Positions 36,197-49,382 of a DNA stretch of 64,000 bases are shown piece by piece. The notes below the pieces were generated by a model. The model did no database searches, was not told where the DNA came from, and worked only from the letters and a program-made list of their open reading frames with translations. The stretch's first letter is position 1; each line of letters begins with the position of its first letter. Made by a program: the position numbers and the translations under genes. Location: assembly GCF_002078875.1 (NCBI RefSeq), contig NC_034411.1, forward strand, positions 56,717,238 through 56,781,237. Direction: 5' to 3'. This DNA comes from Numida meleagris (lineage: Eukaryota > Chordata > Aves > Galliformes > Numididae).

Positions 36197-37289
36197 ATCA
36201 GTTGTTACGGAAATCTGGAAATGTAACAACTCTTCTATGCACCAGCTTAACTCTTGACTGACCCCAGAATGTCAACTTAAATGTGGACCTTCTATTTTTT
36301 TTCACTGACATTGTAAATATGTCCTGTTCTGCACTGTACCAGCTAAACAACCCTCAGATCCTTTTGGAAAGCACTGACTGTGGGGGTTAGTTTCATGTAG
36401 CACTTGTTCTCATTCCTTCCCTATGACCTTGCAGCTAAGTTTCTCACAAACAGGCTGCTATGCCCCTTTGACCCTAAACTGAGGGGTGCTCCTCACCTTT
36501 TCCCACAGCAGGATCCCTCAGGCATATTTCTATTCCTACACCAAGCATGGTGCCAAAACCACATTTGTCTCCCTGAATTCAGCAAATGCTGTGCTCTTCC
36601 AGCCTGGGGTGGAAGCACTTGCATGGAGATAGATGGGTGACAGGAGAGCAGAGGGTACAAAGCACCCAAGGAGAATGCAGTGAAGTAAGGCAGAAGGATG
36701 ACCTGAGATACATGGTTAAAGGGCTCTTTAAGGAGCTGAATTATTTTTAGCTCATCTATGTAGCAAATTATTATAATTAGTTGTAAGGGGACAGTGGCAG
36801 AAGGTCAGTGGTCACAATCATTAACCAATGTCTAGGTGAACAAAGGTGTAGTTAACCAACACCAGCGATTGTTCCCTCTGTTTAAAATACGAGGAAATTA
36901 TTCAGAGCAATTCAGTGTTATCTTATTTCCTTGTAGGGAAAAACTGGGGGAGTATGATTGTATCTGTAACTTTTAAACATATTTTTCTTATTTTCTGCCA
37001 ATGTTGTGGGAAGTGTAAGTAACTTTTAAAAATCTGGGGTCATTAACTTCATCTTCCTAAAATCCCAGAGCAAGCTTTTTTAATTATAAAAATTATCTTT
37101 AATAAAATTTATTTTTCAAGCCATGCTTTATCTGTATGGCTGGTGATGTCCTCAGCTGTGTATTTAACCAAAAATAAAATAGTTTTTATATAATTAGTTT
37201 AAAGATACTAGTATGTCTGCAAGAAAAATAGACTTTTGTTAATAATGTGTCTATGGAAATGCATTAATGAATCTTACTGGATTAACTTA

Positions 37290-38095
37290 CTGCATTGACC
37301 TAGACAGGCTCAAGCAGTGGGCCCAGGAGAACCTCATGAGGTTCAACAAAACCAAGTGCAAGATCTTGCACCTGGACTGAGGCAACCCCCATTACCAATA
37401 CAAGCTGGGGGATAAAAGGATTGAGCACAACCCTGCTGAAAAGGACCTGGGGATACTGGTGGATGCTAAGCTGGACATGAGCCAGCAATGTGTCTTCACA
37501 GCCCAGAAAGCCAACTATATCCTGGGCTGCATCAAAAGAAGTGTGACCAGCAGGTTGAGGGAGGTGATCCTGCCCCTCTACTCTGCGCTGGTGAGCCCTC
37601 ACCTGGAGTTCTGCATCCAGATGTGGAGTCCTCAGTACAGGAGATACATAGACCTGTTGGAGTGCATCCAGAGGAGGGCCACAAAAATGATCCAAGGGAT
37701 GGAAGACCTCTCCTACGAGGACAGGGTGAGAGCTGGGATTGTTCAGCCTGGAGAAGGGAAGGCTCCAGGGAGACCTGATAGCAGCTTTTCAGCATTTCAA
37801 GCAGGGCTATAAGAAAGGAGACAGACTCTTTAGCAGGATCTGTTGGGATAGGACAAGGGGAAATTGTTTGAAACTAAAGGAGGGGAGATTTAGACTGGAC
37901 ATAAGGAAGAAGTTTTTTTACAATAAGGACAGTGAGGCGCTGAACAGATAGCCCAGAGAGGTGGTGGAGACATTCAGAGTCAGGCTGGATGGAGCTCAAG
38001 AGTACCCTGATCTAGCTGTAGGTGTCCCTGTTCATTGCAGGGGTGTTGGACTAGATGGCCTTTAAGGGTCCCTTCCAATTCAAATAATTCTGTGC
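37290..38095 (+). mobile_element. CR1 LINE, 0.8-kb 3' fragment
   Basis: Starts inside the reverse-transcriptase coding region (the DLDRLKQW-like segment at about 37299) and runs through ORF2 to the 3' UTR, with GGTCCCTTCCAATTCAAATAATTCTG near 38067-38092. The terminal ATTCTATG repeats are decayed. It is 5'-truncated. It lies between the two opposed solo LTRs, which inserted independently of it. Confidence 0.93.
37299..37960 (+). pseudogene. CR1 reverse-transcriptase (ORF2) C-terminal remnant
   Basis: The ORF2 C-terminal part is readable in pieces. One open frame (37459-37812) contains [37 protein letters not shown], and ECIQRRATKMIQGMEDLSYEDR. A frameshift near 37735 moves the conserved tail (FSLEKGRLQGDL, then [20 protein letters not shown]) into another frame. 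The RT palm FADD motif lies upstream of the truncation and is absent, so no active enzyme is possible. Confidence 0.88.
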
Positions 38096-41000
38096 ACTCT
38101 ATTTCAGCTATAATTTACATTAAAGATTAGAAATGGAAATGTTGAGTTTTTATAGGCAGTAGATTCTGAGCAAGAGAATCTTAGAAACTTTTGATATGAA
38201 CCCAAAGGACCAAGAGGTTATCCATTCAGTTTGGATGAATTGTCAAAAAAGTAAGATTAAAAACCATAGTATATAAATTCCTCTGCTCCCACAAACACTG
38301 GGGGGTGATGTTTTTCCACCCTAATTTATCAAAAGTGATCTTTCTACTATATATGATAATGATGACCCTTTTTTTTTTTTTACAAGATTTTATGCTTGGC
38401 GTGAGTGAATATGCACATGTAGATGGGGATAATTTCACACACATAGTATAAGGCTGAGTTTTTACTGCTTCTGTTTGCATTTTATGATGAATTTTATCTC
38501 TAGAGATTTCTCCGAGTGTCCTTAGTGTCCTTCTAGAATCTAACTCAGTCTCTTAAGAAATGTTACTTACAAACCCAAGAAACCAGTCCCTTTTTGATAA
38601 ACCCTCAGCTGCTTCCTGTAAGTAGTATTTTGGGAAGTAGGCCTTGACAATTATTTTAGTTTTCTCTGAATTCTGAAAGTATACATATATGCAGATATGC
38701 ATATATCAATGACTTCATTGTTTATGAAAGCAAAAAATCAGCAAATGAATTAATGATCTCGTTTATTCCTACTCCTTTTTTACTTGTGATCCTGGTAGGA
38801 CTTGGTTTTCTTTAATATTTTATTTATAGTCTAGTTTAACATAACAATTTTCATTGTATTTATGCCAACTGGTCCTGCAGAACTGCTGTAAGTCTTAAAA
38901 TAATTTTCTGTATTGTCAAAACACTATTTAAAGCAGGTTAGCATTTAAGTATGGTTCATGTTTACTGTCTTTCAGTGACTTCCCATCACTTTTGCTCAGT
39001 TTAGAAGCAAAAGGTGGTTTTTGAATAAAGGCTTAGCTCTTCCTGGCTCATGTATCATCACCTTTAAATCCAAATTGCAATATGAGGTTACTGTAGAAAA
39101 TTAGAGAGGTCTTGAGAAGCACAAATTTCAGGAAAGCACCACAAAGTGAAAATCATTTCTAAGAATATTATTTGTGGTGGATAAGTGACAGTTCACAGAG
39201 ATAAGATGTATCTCCTTATCAACCATACATGGGATCTCTGAGACTGAAAAAAAAAAAAAGACCACCATAGCATTTTAGCTGCAAGTGGATTAAGCCAGAT
39301 GAAGACAAAAACACATGTCTTATACCAGCATTTTTAGAGAAACATATCAGAACAAAGTTAGACTTTGGTCCATCAATAAATACAGGGGTCTGAAAGAAGC
39401 ACTTCTCTCTTCACGAATACCTGATATTATCTATCAAGTACAATGAATCCATCCCTAATAACACATTTTACAGCTGTTTTTCCTTTGCTAGTACATATAT
39501 CACCAGGCATCACTATATGTGACTGTGATCACGTAAGAGGTCTTGAGGTTTCCTGGTAAATAATGAAGTGAAGATGGGCAAAGTAGTTTAAGTAAGTGAA
39601 ATAAGAGATCTTTGCCTATTCCTAGAATCAGTACTATCCAAAGCTTGCCTTGCTTTCTGAAACATTAGGTTGGCCTTTTTATAGATTTTTTTCTCTGCTT
39701 TTGTACTTCTAGATAGGGGAAAGATGTGGAAAAAGATGTCAGTGTTACAAAAGAAAAGTCGAAACTGTGGTAGTGACAATGGCAACCAGAAATATCAGAA
39801 ATCAGTCAAGAAAGTCTTATATCCATGTCATTTCCAGTTCCATTTTGCAGCATCAATGTATTTAACTCATTCGCATAAGGTCTGGTAAGAGTCTGCACTC
39901 TCCGATGTGTTTTCAAACTGAAAACACAAACTAAAGTGAAATCGCCAACATCTGAGGACAAAACTATTTGGACACTGGGTAAGTTTAAATGTTATAGAAA
40001 GAATATTCAAAAAGCTCCAATATTCAGCAGCTATAAATAAATATGGTTGTCTGAAATTTCATCATCATTCAACTTTTTACTAAATGGATGAATAAACCAA
40101 GAATGTGAGAAAAAACCTCATTAATACAATTCCTGTCTTTAGTCTGGGAGCAGCTATTGAAACATAGGGAATACATTATAAGGAAAAGGCCTGCTTGGCG
40201 CTTCAGGGGGATAGACTGATGCTTAGCTAGGAGTCTTTCTACAGACTTTGCTGAATTTCAGCTCAGCTTGAGATGTCAGTTTATGTGTACTTTTGAATAT
40301 AAATTCTATATAAATGCAGGTGTACACTGTGCCTTAGGATATGAACAAGTACAGTTTAATAGACAGGAAAGAAGAACAAATGTGATGGCAATTAAGTTAG
40401 ATGAAACTAATACATTTTCCAGTTACGTTTCCAGCTGCAGTTAAGAGCTGTTAAGCAAATGGCAGTTGCATATTTTCATCTTTCTGACATAGTAATGCAA
40501 GTATTTTATAGCTGTTAAAAGACAGGCTTTATAAACCACACTGTCAAGTATGAGCAGTCAGTTTTTACTTTAATTTTCCCAAGGTTCTACCTTTTCATAT
40601 TGACAGTGTAATAGTTCTTTGGGGCAAAAAAAAAGAGTTCAGACTGTTCAGCTAATAATGGTAGCTTAGACATCAAATAGTATTTTATCATTAGAGACAG
40701 AATAGTTTTCACATCAACCTACTTTGCGGAGTACAAAAATATCAACACTAAGTTCAGCAAAATAAAACTGAAGCCAGGAGTTTTAAAGGCTTCTTTTTAT
40801 GCCAGTCCCTAGTTATTATTTGTTACTTCATAGCTGATTCTAATACTGGTCCCTATGCCTACAATTGTCTGAAACATCACATTTTAAGATTTTGTCTTCT
40901 ATTACTTAAAACTGCATCAAACTGAACCTTTGTATACCTTCCTCAAGAAGAACTATTCTGATAAGTTGTGGCCAAGTCTATAGGGATGTTCCCGAGAACA

Positions 41001-41864
41001 TGCAAGAAGCTACAGGCATGGCGCTTTTGTTTTCCTGACTGGATTCATTGCACAACATGGTCATGTTTCAGCTGGAAGTGGCTGCAACCACCTGATCTCT
41101 GTGCTGTGAGCATCTGCTATGTCTATTATAAGCTATTCCTTAAAGCATTAGTCCCATCAGGCTGAGACATGGGACTGCTTAGCTTACAAAACAGTAGAAA
41201 GAGCCTGTTATCTTCGAATAAGCTGGCAAGCTCCCCAAGCCATCACAGTAGGAGAACTGAATGCATGCAGGTGTGTTTCATGATGGCTGATGAGGTGCCT
41301 GCACTCTGCCTCATAAGACAGGCCATTTCTCCAAACTTGCTACATCGCCATCCTACCTGAAATGAAATTTATGTTCATTTATGCACCTTCGACTTGAATA
41401 AAGAGTGAGGCATCTCTTGAGTGATGATGTTTTATCGCATGGTGGGTGTTCCTGGGGTGAATGACATAACAAATTCAGTTCCCTGTTTAATTCTCTGTGT
41501 GTTAGTATGCTTTGATCCATCAAAAGTCTGTAGTTATTCCACAATTGCTTTATTCTGTAGGACATGAAGTGAAAGTAAATGGAGATGTGCATTCTGAAGT
41601 ATGTCCTATCTGTGAACACAACCAGGGCACTATTCCTTGTCCAAGACTGAAACTGGGTGACTCGTTGTCCCCCTGGTACTTTAGGAACCTGCTCAGTAGC
41701 TCGAGGTTTATTCCCAAAGACCCATAGAAATGTGAGGCATGTGCTGAACACTTGAAGATACAGTAAGGTCTGAGTATTGGTCTGCCTTTACTCTGAGTAA
41801 AAACATACCAACATCAGCAACAAATTAGTTGAACAATTTGCAAAGGATTCCAAGAAGCATCTTC
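38096..41864. other. Non-coding stretch, no gene seen
   Basis: AT-rich unique sequence with short A/T runs (38369-38381, about 39247-39259). The part at 40260-40600 is free of repeats and rich in TAAT-type and TTTATA-type cores, possibly regulatory but unproven. Open frames at 40968-41165 and 41353-41751 have no recognisable family. Confidence 0.5.
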
Positions 41865-41869
41865 CTTCT
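41865..41869 (+). repeat. Target-site duplication CTTCT (left)
   Basis: CTTCT directly left of the second LTR, repeated exactly at 42399-42403. It differs from the duplication of the first LTR, so the two insertions were independent events. Confidence 0.9.
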
Positions 41870-42398
41870 TGTCAACGGTTTACGGGCGTTAGGCCCGATT
41901 CCGTGACAAAGGGGACGGGGGACCCAAGGGCCCACGTCCCGGGAAAAGGGGAAAGGGGAAAAGGGTAGGGAGATGGCCCTGAGAGCAAAGAACAGCGGCA
42001 ACAATCTGAGGAGAAACAAACTAATTTACTAAATAAAATATCGGAATGCAAAACAACACACTATAATACAATATAATTACAATTTAAGCTGATAAATTCA
42101 ATACAGAGAGAGAGAATGTCCCAAAATCAAGGTAGGCCTTACTCTACTACCGACGATAAGGCGGCTGGAGAGCGAGGTGCTGCCAAGACGAGAGACGGCG
42201 GAAAAAGGGACGAGGTCTCGTGATCTGCAAGTTTTTATACTGCGAGCTTTTATCTTTTCCCTCCGGCTGGAAAATGGTAACAGAGGAGCAAAGTACTGTG
42301 GGGACTGTAGTAGTCCTTCTCTTCTGAGAACCAGGTACATTCACTACATGATGTTATGATGTGGAATACCAATAACCGAAAATCATAAAACCATGACA
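41870..42398 (-). mobile_element. Solo ERV LTR (529 bp), minus orientation
   Basis: Same LTR family as 32275-32805 but inverted. In its own orientation it begins TGTCATGG and ends CGTTGACA, giving the perfect 5-bp terminal inverted repeat TGTCA/TGACA expected of an LTR. A hand alignment against the first copy gives about 21 substitutions and two 1-base indels (about 96% identity). The TATA box is at 42233-42239. A 5-bp target duplication flanks it, and no internal ERV sequence is adjacent. Confidence 0.95.
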
Positions 42399-42403
42399 CT
42401 TCT
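42399..42403 (+). repeat. Target-site duplication CTTCT (right)
   Basis: Exact copy of 41865-41869, directly after the LTR. Confidence 0.9.
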
Positions 42404-45400
42404 CATGAAGAGCTGTAAGGCCTTTTTTACAACTGCAGGAACTGTACCAGATGCAGAAAGACAGGACAACAAGCATGTCCTGCATTACTCAGTTACAGTT
42501 CATGAACTGTCACTTTGTAATTGTAAACAATAACCTGAGTTGCTTAGAAAAGAATTATGCCAGAAAAATAATTATTTTGCTTTTCCCCATATCCAGCAAA
42601 CTGTGCTGGTGTTAAGAGTCATGACAATACAAGATGACAACTACATGATGTACAACTACATGATGAAGACAAGTCTTCTTCTGCATGGAACAGGTCTCTG
42701 ATGCACCAAGATTATTAGCAGTATTAAAGTGATCTGGCTGTTGCACTCCATTATTTAAACAGCCGTCTGGTGTTTGTTTCTTCTGACTAATATCTCACAC
42801 TGAGGAAAAGTGATGACTCACCCATTTCTCCCCTTTTGGTGCAATACGATAAAGGACACTGGCAAGAGGTTTCTTGTCTTTGTGAAAGACAAGAAGAGAA
42901 GCCCATTCTCCTGTCCCATCACAAGCAGCATCTAGCAAGTGCTGCCTCTGCTGGTCTTTTCTTCAGGTGACTCAATCTCCTACATTGCCTGTGATCCTGG
43001 AAAAAGGGCTCATGCCAAATAACCATCCAGATAATGCTGAAAATTCCAAGCTAATCAGGGAAATTGCCTATTCACTTGAACAACAGCCACAGGCCTGGGA
43101 GACGCCAGCCTCCAACTGCAGTCATGCCTTGGCTCATTAGTCCTATGTGCCCCTGAAACTCAACTGTCAAAGGGATGTTGAGCGCACAAAGCACTGGGCA
43201 GCATCTGAATTAAATTCCTGTGTGGAACCAAAAATAGAACACTTTGAGCTCCTTTTCTGTTGTGAAGAAAAAATGCCTGGACAAAAAAAATGCTTTTCTT
43301 GGTATTATTTTATGTGTTTTTCTGTCTAAAAAGCTAAAGATTTTTGGCCTCAAGGGGTGCTAGCCTGTTACCTTAGAGACTGTTTCTTTTAGAGGCAGTG
43401 GAGTGGCAGAGGGCATGCCTTTGCTGCTTACCTTGGCAACCATGAATTGCTAAATGCTGTTCCCATGAATGCAAGCCTTTCACTGCCATTAGCGCCTGCC
43501 CACAGGTATAAACATTCCTTCATGAAAAGGTCCAGGGGAATGTACACTACCTCGATAAAAATCAAGACAACAAACAAAAGCATATTATATAACGGAGCAG
43601 TTATATAAAATTAGATTTTAAAACAAGACGTGTCTTTAATGACATTGATCCTGGACATGGTCAAATTTCCTGTTCCATTTATATTCCCTACAGCCATACC
43701 AAGCGGTGGCAGTGGGGAAGGGAGGAAAGCTAGAAAGCTCGACTGGATATTCTTGTTTCTGTAATTGCAAAATGGAAGACCACTGCGTCTGTACTCAGAA
43801 TAAATGCACTGGATGGCTCCACAGGAATAGCTCAACTCTAGCGGTCTCCCTGCCTGGCAATAGGGCAGATGGACATGGGAGGAAAGCAGAGCTCCTTGGG
43901 GCCGTGCAATGTCACCAGCTCCCCTTGCTCACAGGGATTCTTTATGGTCTAGCTGGGCAAACATTACAGGCAAAATTCTCAATGTGTTTACCTGTATAAA
44001 GCCCTTGTGCTGCAAAAACAAGAGATTTGTTGTATTCTTCCTGTAAATGAGGCTGTTGAGCATGAAGAAACTAAGTTCTAAACTTAATTCTCCCCATTCT
44101 CCCCTCACCAGCCTCCATTTGTAAACTGATGATTTTTAAAAGTCAGCATTTACTTTTCATTACCAAGTTAATTCACTTTCTCAGGTCACATCTGACAGTA
44201 CTTCTAATAAAAACGTGGCTCATCTGTTTTTTTAGATTGCAGTGAGGTGTATTTAGAAGGAGAATAATCTGTTAGGAAAACAACTCCAAGACAACATATT
44301 TCTCTGATGTCTGTTGACACGGAGACAGAAAGCAACTACAGGTTCAAGTGGACTGAAGAGCCAAGAGCTCAGCAAATCACGAGGAGGCTATAGTCTTGAT
44401 AAGCCTGTACAAGAGCACCTTTGTGCAATGATATTGGGGTGTTGTCCTAAGGTGGACTCATCTGGCCAGAAGAAGGCTCATCCCACCTTGGGAAAATCCA
44501 CATGGACTTGGTTCTCAGCACCACCCAGGTAACCTTCACATCCCAGGTGTGCCACAACACCCATTGGTTAAATGAAACCTGGTGGAAGGGCAGAAGGAGT
44601 GGACTCTGGATGGCTGCTCCAGAGTAGAGCAGTCTTAGAAAGTTTCAGCATCACCACTGAGCCACCGGCCATATAACTGCTTAGCTACCTATGTGTGTAA
44701 GCAGTCAGACTGCTTCCCCCTGAACACCCAGTTATCAGCAGAGCAGCAGCTCGTATGACAGTGTCTGATAGCAGGTGCCTGGGCCAATCCCCAGAAAGCC
44801 TCATTGATGCCTCAGTGTTGCACTGGGTATCTCTAATCTGTTCAAAGAATTGAATAGGTGGTATACTAAGAATCAGATCCATTACATGTTTTAGATTTCT
44901 AGATCCTGCTTTATACCATAGTAGGAAAAAATATATATGCCTTACTTAGTGTGGAGGCTTTTCCTACTTCCCACTTTCTGCCAGAGCACAAAAACCATTT
45001 TCTTTTCTGGTATAAGCCAAGCTCATCCCATACATCCTCTTTCTCCTCTGATCCATTAAGGTGATAAAGGAGTGGAGTCGGCAATGTACCAGCAATAGGA
45101 AGGAAGACTTCTCAGTTGGCTGCAAGCCCCATATTTATTAGGTGAAACTGATCACTTTTTCAAAATTTCAAATGTATCTTTCCCCTCTTTGCATGAAGGA
45201 CTGAGGCAGCCAGCTTCATGCCAATGATGGTTATGTGTATAGCAACACAGCGATCCATGCAGTGATCAAACCTATTGGAAAATAATGTGGTTTTGCCTGA
45301 GAATAAATAAATAAATAAATTATTAGCAACTTTATAAACTCAGAATTTTATGTGTAAAAGTTGTAGTATACCTCAAGAAAACAAACTAAAAATGTGATAT

Positions 45401-46014
45401 TTTTTCTTGTTTTTACTGCACTAACTATATGGCATTGTTCTAAGCACCTGGATTTCAGTTTAAAGTAGCAGAATTGAAAACATTAGGCAAAAAAAGTCAT
45501 CAATGTTTTTTAATTCAACATACAGTTAAGAAAAATCTTTTGCCTTACAGTTGTGTCCAACTGGGTTCCTCAGGTTGCTTTCTGAAACCCTTAATGTAAG
45601 CTCTAAGAAGGCCAATATGAACTCTGGCATCTCCTTCAGGAAAAAGAAAAAGAAGAAATGAAAACTATTGGAAGGGTTGAAATATCAGTTGAAGGATTGA
45701 CCATCTGGCAGCTGGGCTGATAGCAAGCAGACTTTAGAGACTATTCAAAGCTTTTAGTCAAAACAATCAAAATTCTGTGAAAGGTCTGGATGGCTCATAT
45801 TTGGGGTCTCTTCCTTCCTCTTCCCCAAAGCCACCCTCACCTTCCTCCCTTGCCAAATCCCTTTGGAAAGTGCAGCCAACAGCTGCCACTGTACTTTTCC
45901 TGGCACGGAGCAGCGGGAAATGTTTACAACAATAAAACAGATCTGGGCACGTGACACCATCAGGTATGAAACAAAATGAGTCAGAGATTAAACAATGGCA
46001 TCCAGCTTGTATCA
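42404..46014. other. Non-coding stretch, no gene seen
   Basis: Contains a 15-bp tandem duplication (42637-42665, ACAACTACATGATG twice) and an (AAAT)n run (45302-45320). A 97-codon open frame at 43706-43999 follows a splice-acceptor-like ATTCCCTACAG near 43693 but matches no family I know. Confidence 0.5.
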
Positions 46015-46275
46015 GAAAGTGTTGCAAGCAGGAGCAAGGAAGTGATCATCCTTCTGTATTCAGCTCTGGAAGGCCGCACCTCGAGTGCTGTGCTCAGTTT
46101 TGAGCCGCTTGCTCAAAGACATTGAGGCCCTGGAGCAAGCACAGAGAAGGGCAGTGAAGCTGGTGAGGAATCTGAAACACAGGTCTTATGGGGAGCAGCT
46201 GAGGGAGCTGGGACTCTTTAGCCTGGAGAAGAGGAGGCTCAGGAGAGACCTTATTGCTCCCTGCAACTACCTGAA
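46015..46275 (+). mobile_element. CR1 LINE internal fragment, lacking the 3' end
   Basis: Matches an internal part of CR1 ORF2: complement-free plus-strand coding with [19 protein letters not shown] near 46119-46175 and [17 protein letters not shown] at about 46208-46258. It stops abruptly near 46275 with no 3' UTR or terminal repeats. Because CR1 copies start integration at the 3' end, a missing 3' end implies a later deletion or rearrangement at this point. Confidence 0.88.
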
Positions 46276-49200
46276 TGGAAACACACAGAACAAGGCAAGT
46301 ACTTCATTATTCTAGTTTTCCAGTATCTGTGTAAGGTTATATCTAGATGTGTTTAGCTGAGTTTCCTGCATCAAGGCTGCAAATTTATTACATAATCTAT
46401 GACTCCCAGAATAAGATGGTCTTGCCTTGCCATCTACTCCTTCCCTCCTCACAAATCTCTCTCCCTTCTCCAAGACAATAATTTGGTATGGTTTGGTCCC
46501 AGCTGTGACATTTTGGGTTTTGGTGGATGGCTTTCCCATCTCTGCATTTACATCAGCCCTTCTGCGACCTGATGGCAGGTGATTCTGTAGGCAGCTCAGC
46601 TCTAGCCTTGACCCAAGAGCATTTACAGGATCACGAAGTCCTGTGGCCTTTGCTGTGACATATGGTGTTAGCTCCCAAGGTCTGGGCAGGTGAAATCAAA
46701 TAAACAGGTGTAATTTCAGGGAAAGCAAGTAGCGTTGGTTTTCATTCGTTAAACTGAATTGTCTACGCTCAGTCATGGAACAACTGAGTGTTGCCAGGAA
46801 AAGGAATATGCAGATTGAGATTCTTTTCTGTAGTACAGTGAAATTAAAGAAGAGCTAAAATGAGCATTCTAACACTAGCTTCACAGGTCCAAATTCTGTC
46901 ATTACTGAATGAATGTGCTAAAATATAGGGGGGAAAAAAGACCCTTAACTTCTGTCAGAGAGCAGTGAAATGCTGTGTTTATCAGGGAGCAGTGGAAAAG
47001 TTCCTTGGAATTATCTACCAGTCATGCACCGCTCACTAATCATGTTTCAACCACCATGAACAGCTCGTACCCACTGTGAATACACCGGGGGAGCAGCCCT
47101 CATCTCCCCCACCCAGATTTTTTTGCTGCCTGGATCCTCCTGATTGTTTTCTTCCTCCACTCACAGTAAACCTACCCTAATTCACCCACCAACATAACAC
47201 ATCAGCTTCCATTGTTAATCAGTGGTCACAGTTTGAAGGTATCAGTGCAGATGGCCCACAGTGATCCTCTTATACTGCTGTTCCAAAGTCACCATCAAAC
47301 ATTCCTCATCTGAAAGTAACCACAGCTAATTGTGTTACTGATTTATGTCACAAGTTATTGTACTACCAAGTCATGGTTAAAAACACATCTTACTCTGAGA
47401 GTTTTGGATTAACACGAATTTTTGACAAGAATATGCTGCTAATTTTAGCTCATCCGGTGGATTACTTCAATCGCTGCCACCAAAGTGAAGTCACTGCTGG
47501 GGTGGTGGATAACAAATATTTAACAGCACTCTATCATGGTATGTGAAAGTGTGGGGCAGAAATTAAGGAAGAATACCACAACCAATTGAAGTGGCAGAGG
47601 AATGCAGCAGACAGAATGTAATTACTTGTATAAGAATTTACCTAGGAAACTGAAGCTAGCACCTCTACTCCTTAAAAAGAAAAGATACCTTTTAGTATAT
47701 AATAATTCATCCAAGTTTCTTCTTTGATTGGCTGTGTGCACATCACATTGTTAGAGTAGGCAGGCAAGTTAGTGCAGAATTTTTTTTCTAAAAAGCAGCA
47801 ACAGAATGGACGTTTCTTGAATCTCTATTAACTACAAGCTGACATACACAAAAAGAAAATATGTCAAGACTTTCTAAGGAAAGCAAAATGGAAATCAAGG
47901 GAAAATAAGGTTGGATTTGTACATATTTTTGAACTTTCAGAATACAGAGCCAAAATGCAGAAAGAACCTGAGATACTTCTGACCTAGAAGATGTTAGACT
48001 ATATGTCAGATGTTAGATGTATCATATTTTAGGCCTATCTCCCCTACCAGAGTTCCATAAAATCAGCCTTAACAGAGACATTTACAAGCACTGAGTATAG
48101 ATTAGAGGAAGCGAAAAACACGTTTATTCTAGGAAACGGAGAGAAACTTTCCATGTGCACACACATGCTCATGCACTCACAAAACCTCCTGGACTATAAT
48201 TTCAAGAGAAGCAGCGCTATCACTCTGCTCAGATCAGCCAGAACCACTTCGTTTTGACTGAGGAAAAGAAGAACAACAACAGTAAAACTCAAACCGCTGG
48301 GCTCAACAATTTGGGCCAAGTTCTAGAAATAGAATCACCTTCTTATGGAAAGAAATACAGAGGGAAAAAAACAACAACCACCCTCCAGAAGATCTGAACA
48401 GTTCTCAAAATGGTCTGAATTTGGTGCCAAGCACACAAAGCAGCCTCATGCCTCAGAGGTCTCTTGTGCCAGAGCTGGATCTCTGCAGGAATCAGTGACT
48501 GGAAATCCAGAGTGGGAAGTGACTGTGGAAAAAGAAAACACTGTTTTCTAAAGGACAAGCTGTTCAGCCATTTTAACTGTTGCTTGAATGCCTGCCCTTT
48601 AGGCAACACAATATAAAATCTTCCCTTGGCAGACTCAGTACAGTCGCTGGGATTTGCAGCCTGGCACTGTGCTACAGGAGCAGCTTCCAGCAGCTGCCTT
48701 CCAGCAGCACATGCAGCAAAGTGGCAGCTTTTCTGCTCATGAGGATGTGGTTCAGCCCTGCCGGTGAGGCTGAGCATCTTCAGCAGCCTCTGCCTGCCTG
48801 GATATTGGGAGGCAGCTCACTGGGACACAGCTCATCCCCACAGTGAGCAGGGCAACCCGCTGGGTTCCACCCCAGCACTGAGCGGGCAGCAGCAGCTGCA
48901 TGAAAAGCACACACAGGGAAGTGTGACACAGGTTTTGCCTGAATATAAAGCTTTCTTTCTAGATCTGAAGACAATTTGATTTGCTTTTTGTTGAAATATC
49001 TTTCTCCTAGAGTGCTGTGTTTATTATGGATGGATTTTAGCACTTACAGTCCTGAATACCACTCTGCTGCTGAAAAGAAGCATCTTGTGACAATGCAGCT
49101 GGCAAACAAAAGATACCTTTATGTGTGAAGCATTCTTTCCACTCACACAAACACGGCAGAAGTGGTTGGTCAAAGAGCTCCATGAGCGTATACTTGCTAC

Positions 49201-49382
49201 GTGCCATGCGTTTCCTCTCCAAGGGAAATGGAACAGTTCACAGGGAACAGAGAAAGTTTCAGCACAGCCTGGCCGTGCTCCTGCTCTGATTTCTGTTTTT
49301 AAACCTCACCTGTGCTTCTTAGGGTTTCACTGGTTGAGAATGGAACTGTTCTTTCACAGCAAATTACTCCTCTGAGTTATGT
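46276..49382. other. Non-coding stretch with a GC-richer patch
   Basis: No supportable gene. A GC-richer patch at about 48600-48900 (many CAGCAG-type words) carries overlapping open frames on both strands without a recognisable family. It might be an exon of an unannotated transcript or simply local composition. Confidence 0.45.

Larger units (their letters stand above)
32811..37289. other. Non-coding stretch with G4 motif and a short tandem duplication
   Basis: No supportable gene. It contains a GTTT run (33041-33062), a very strong G-quadruplex motif (33879-33905) and a 24-bp tandem duplication (36151-36196). The remaining sequence is AT-rich and unrecognised. Confidence 0.55.

Noticed and set aside
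37300..37795. Minus-strand frames of 131 and 87 codons
   Set aside because: Shadows of the CR1 reverse-transcriptase remnant coded on the plus strand.
32275..42398. A full provirus bounded by two LTRs
   Set aside because: The LTRs are in opposite orientation, each has its own target duplication, and the 9 kb between them has no retroviral coding sequence but does hold a CR1.
43706..43999. 97-codon frame with several cysteines, preceded by an acceptor-like CCCTACAG
   Set aside because: No family recognised and no matching donor found; kept only as a note in the interval entry.
48343..48846. 144-codon minus and 88-codon plus frames in a GC-richer patch
   Set aside because: They overlap on opposite strands and neither resembles a known protein; GC-rich DNA has fewer stop codons by chance.
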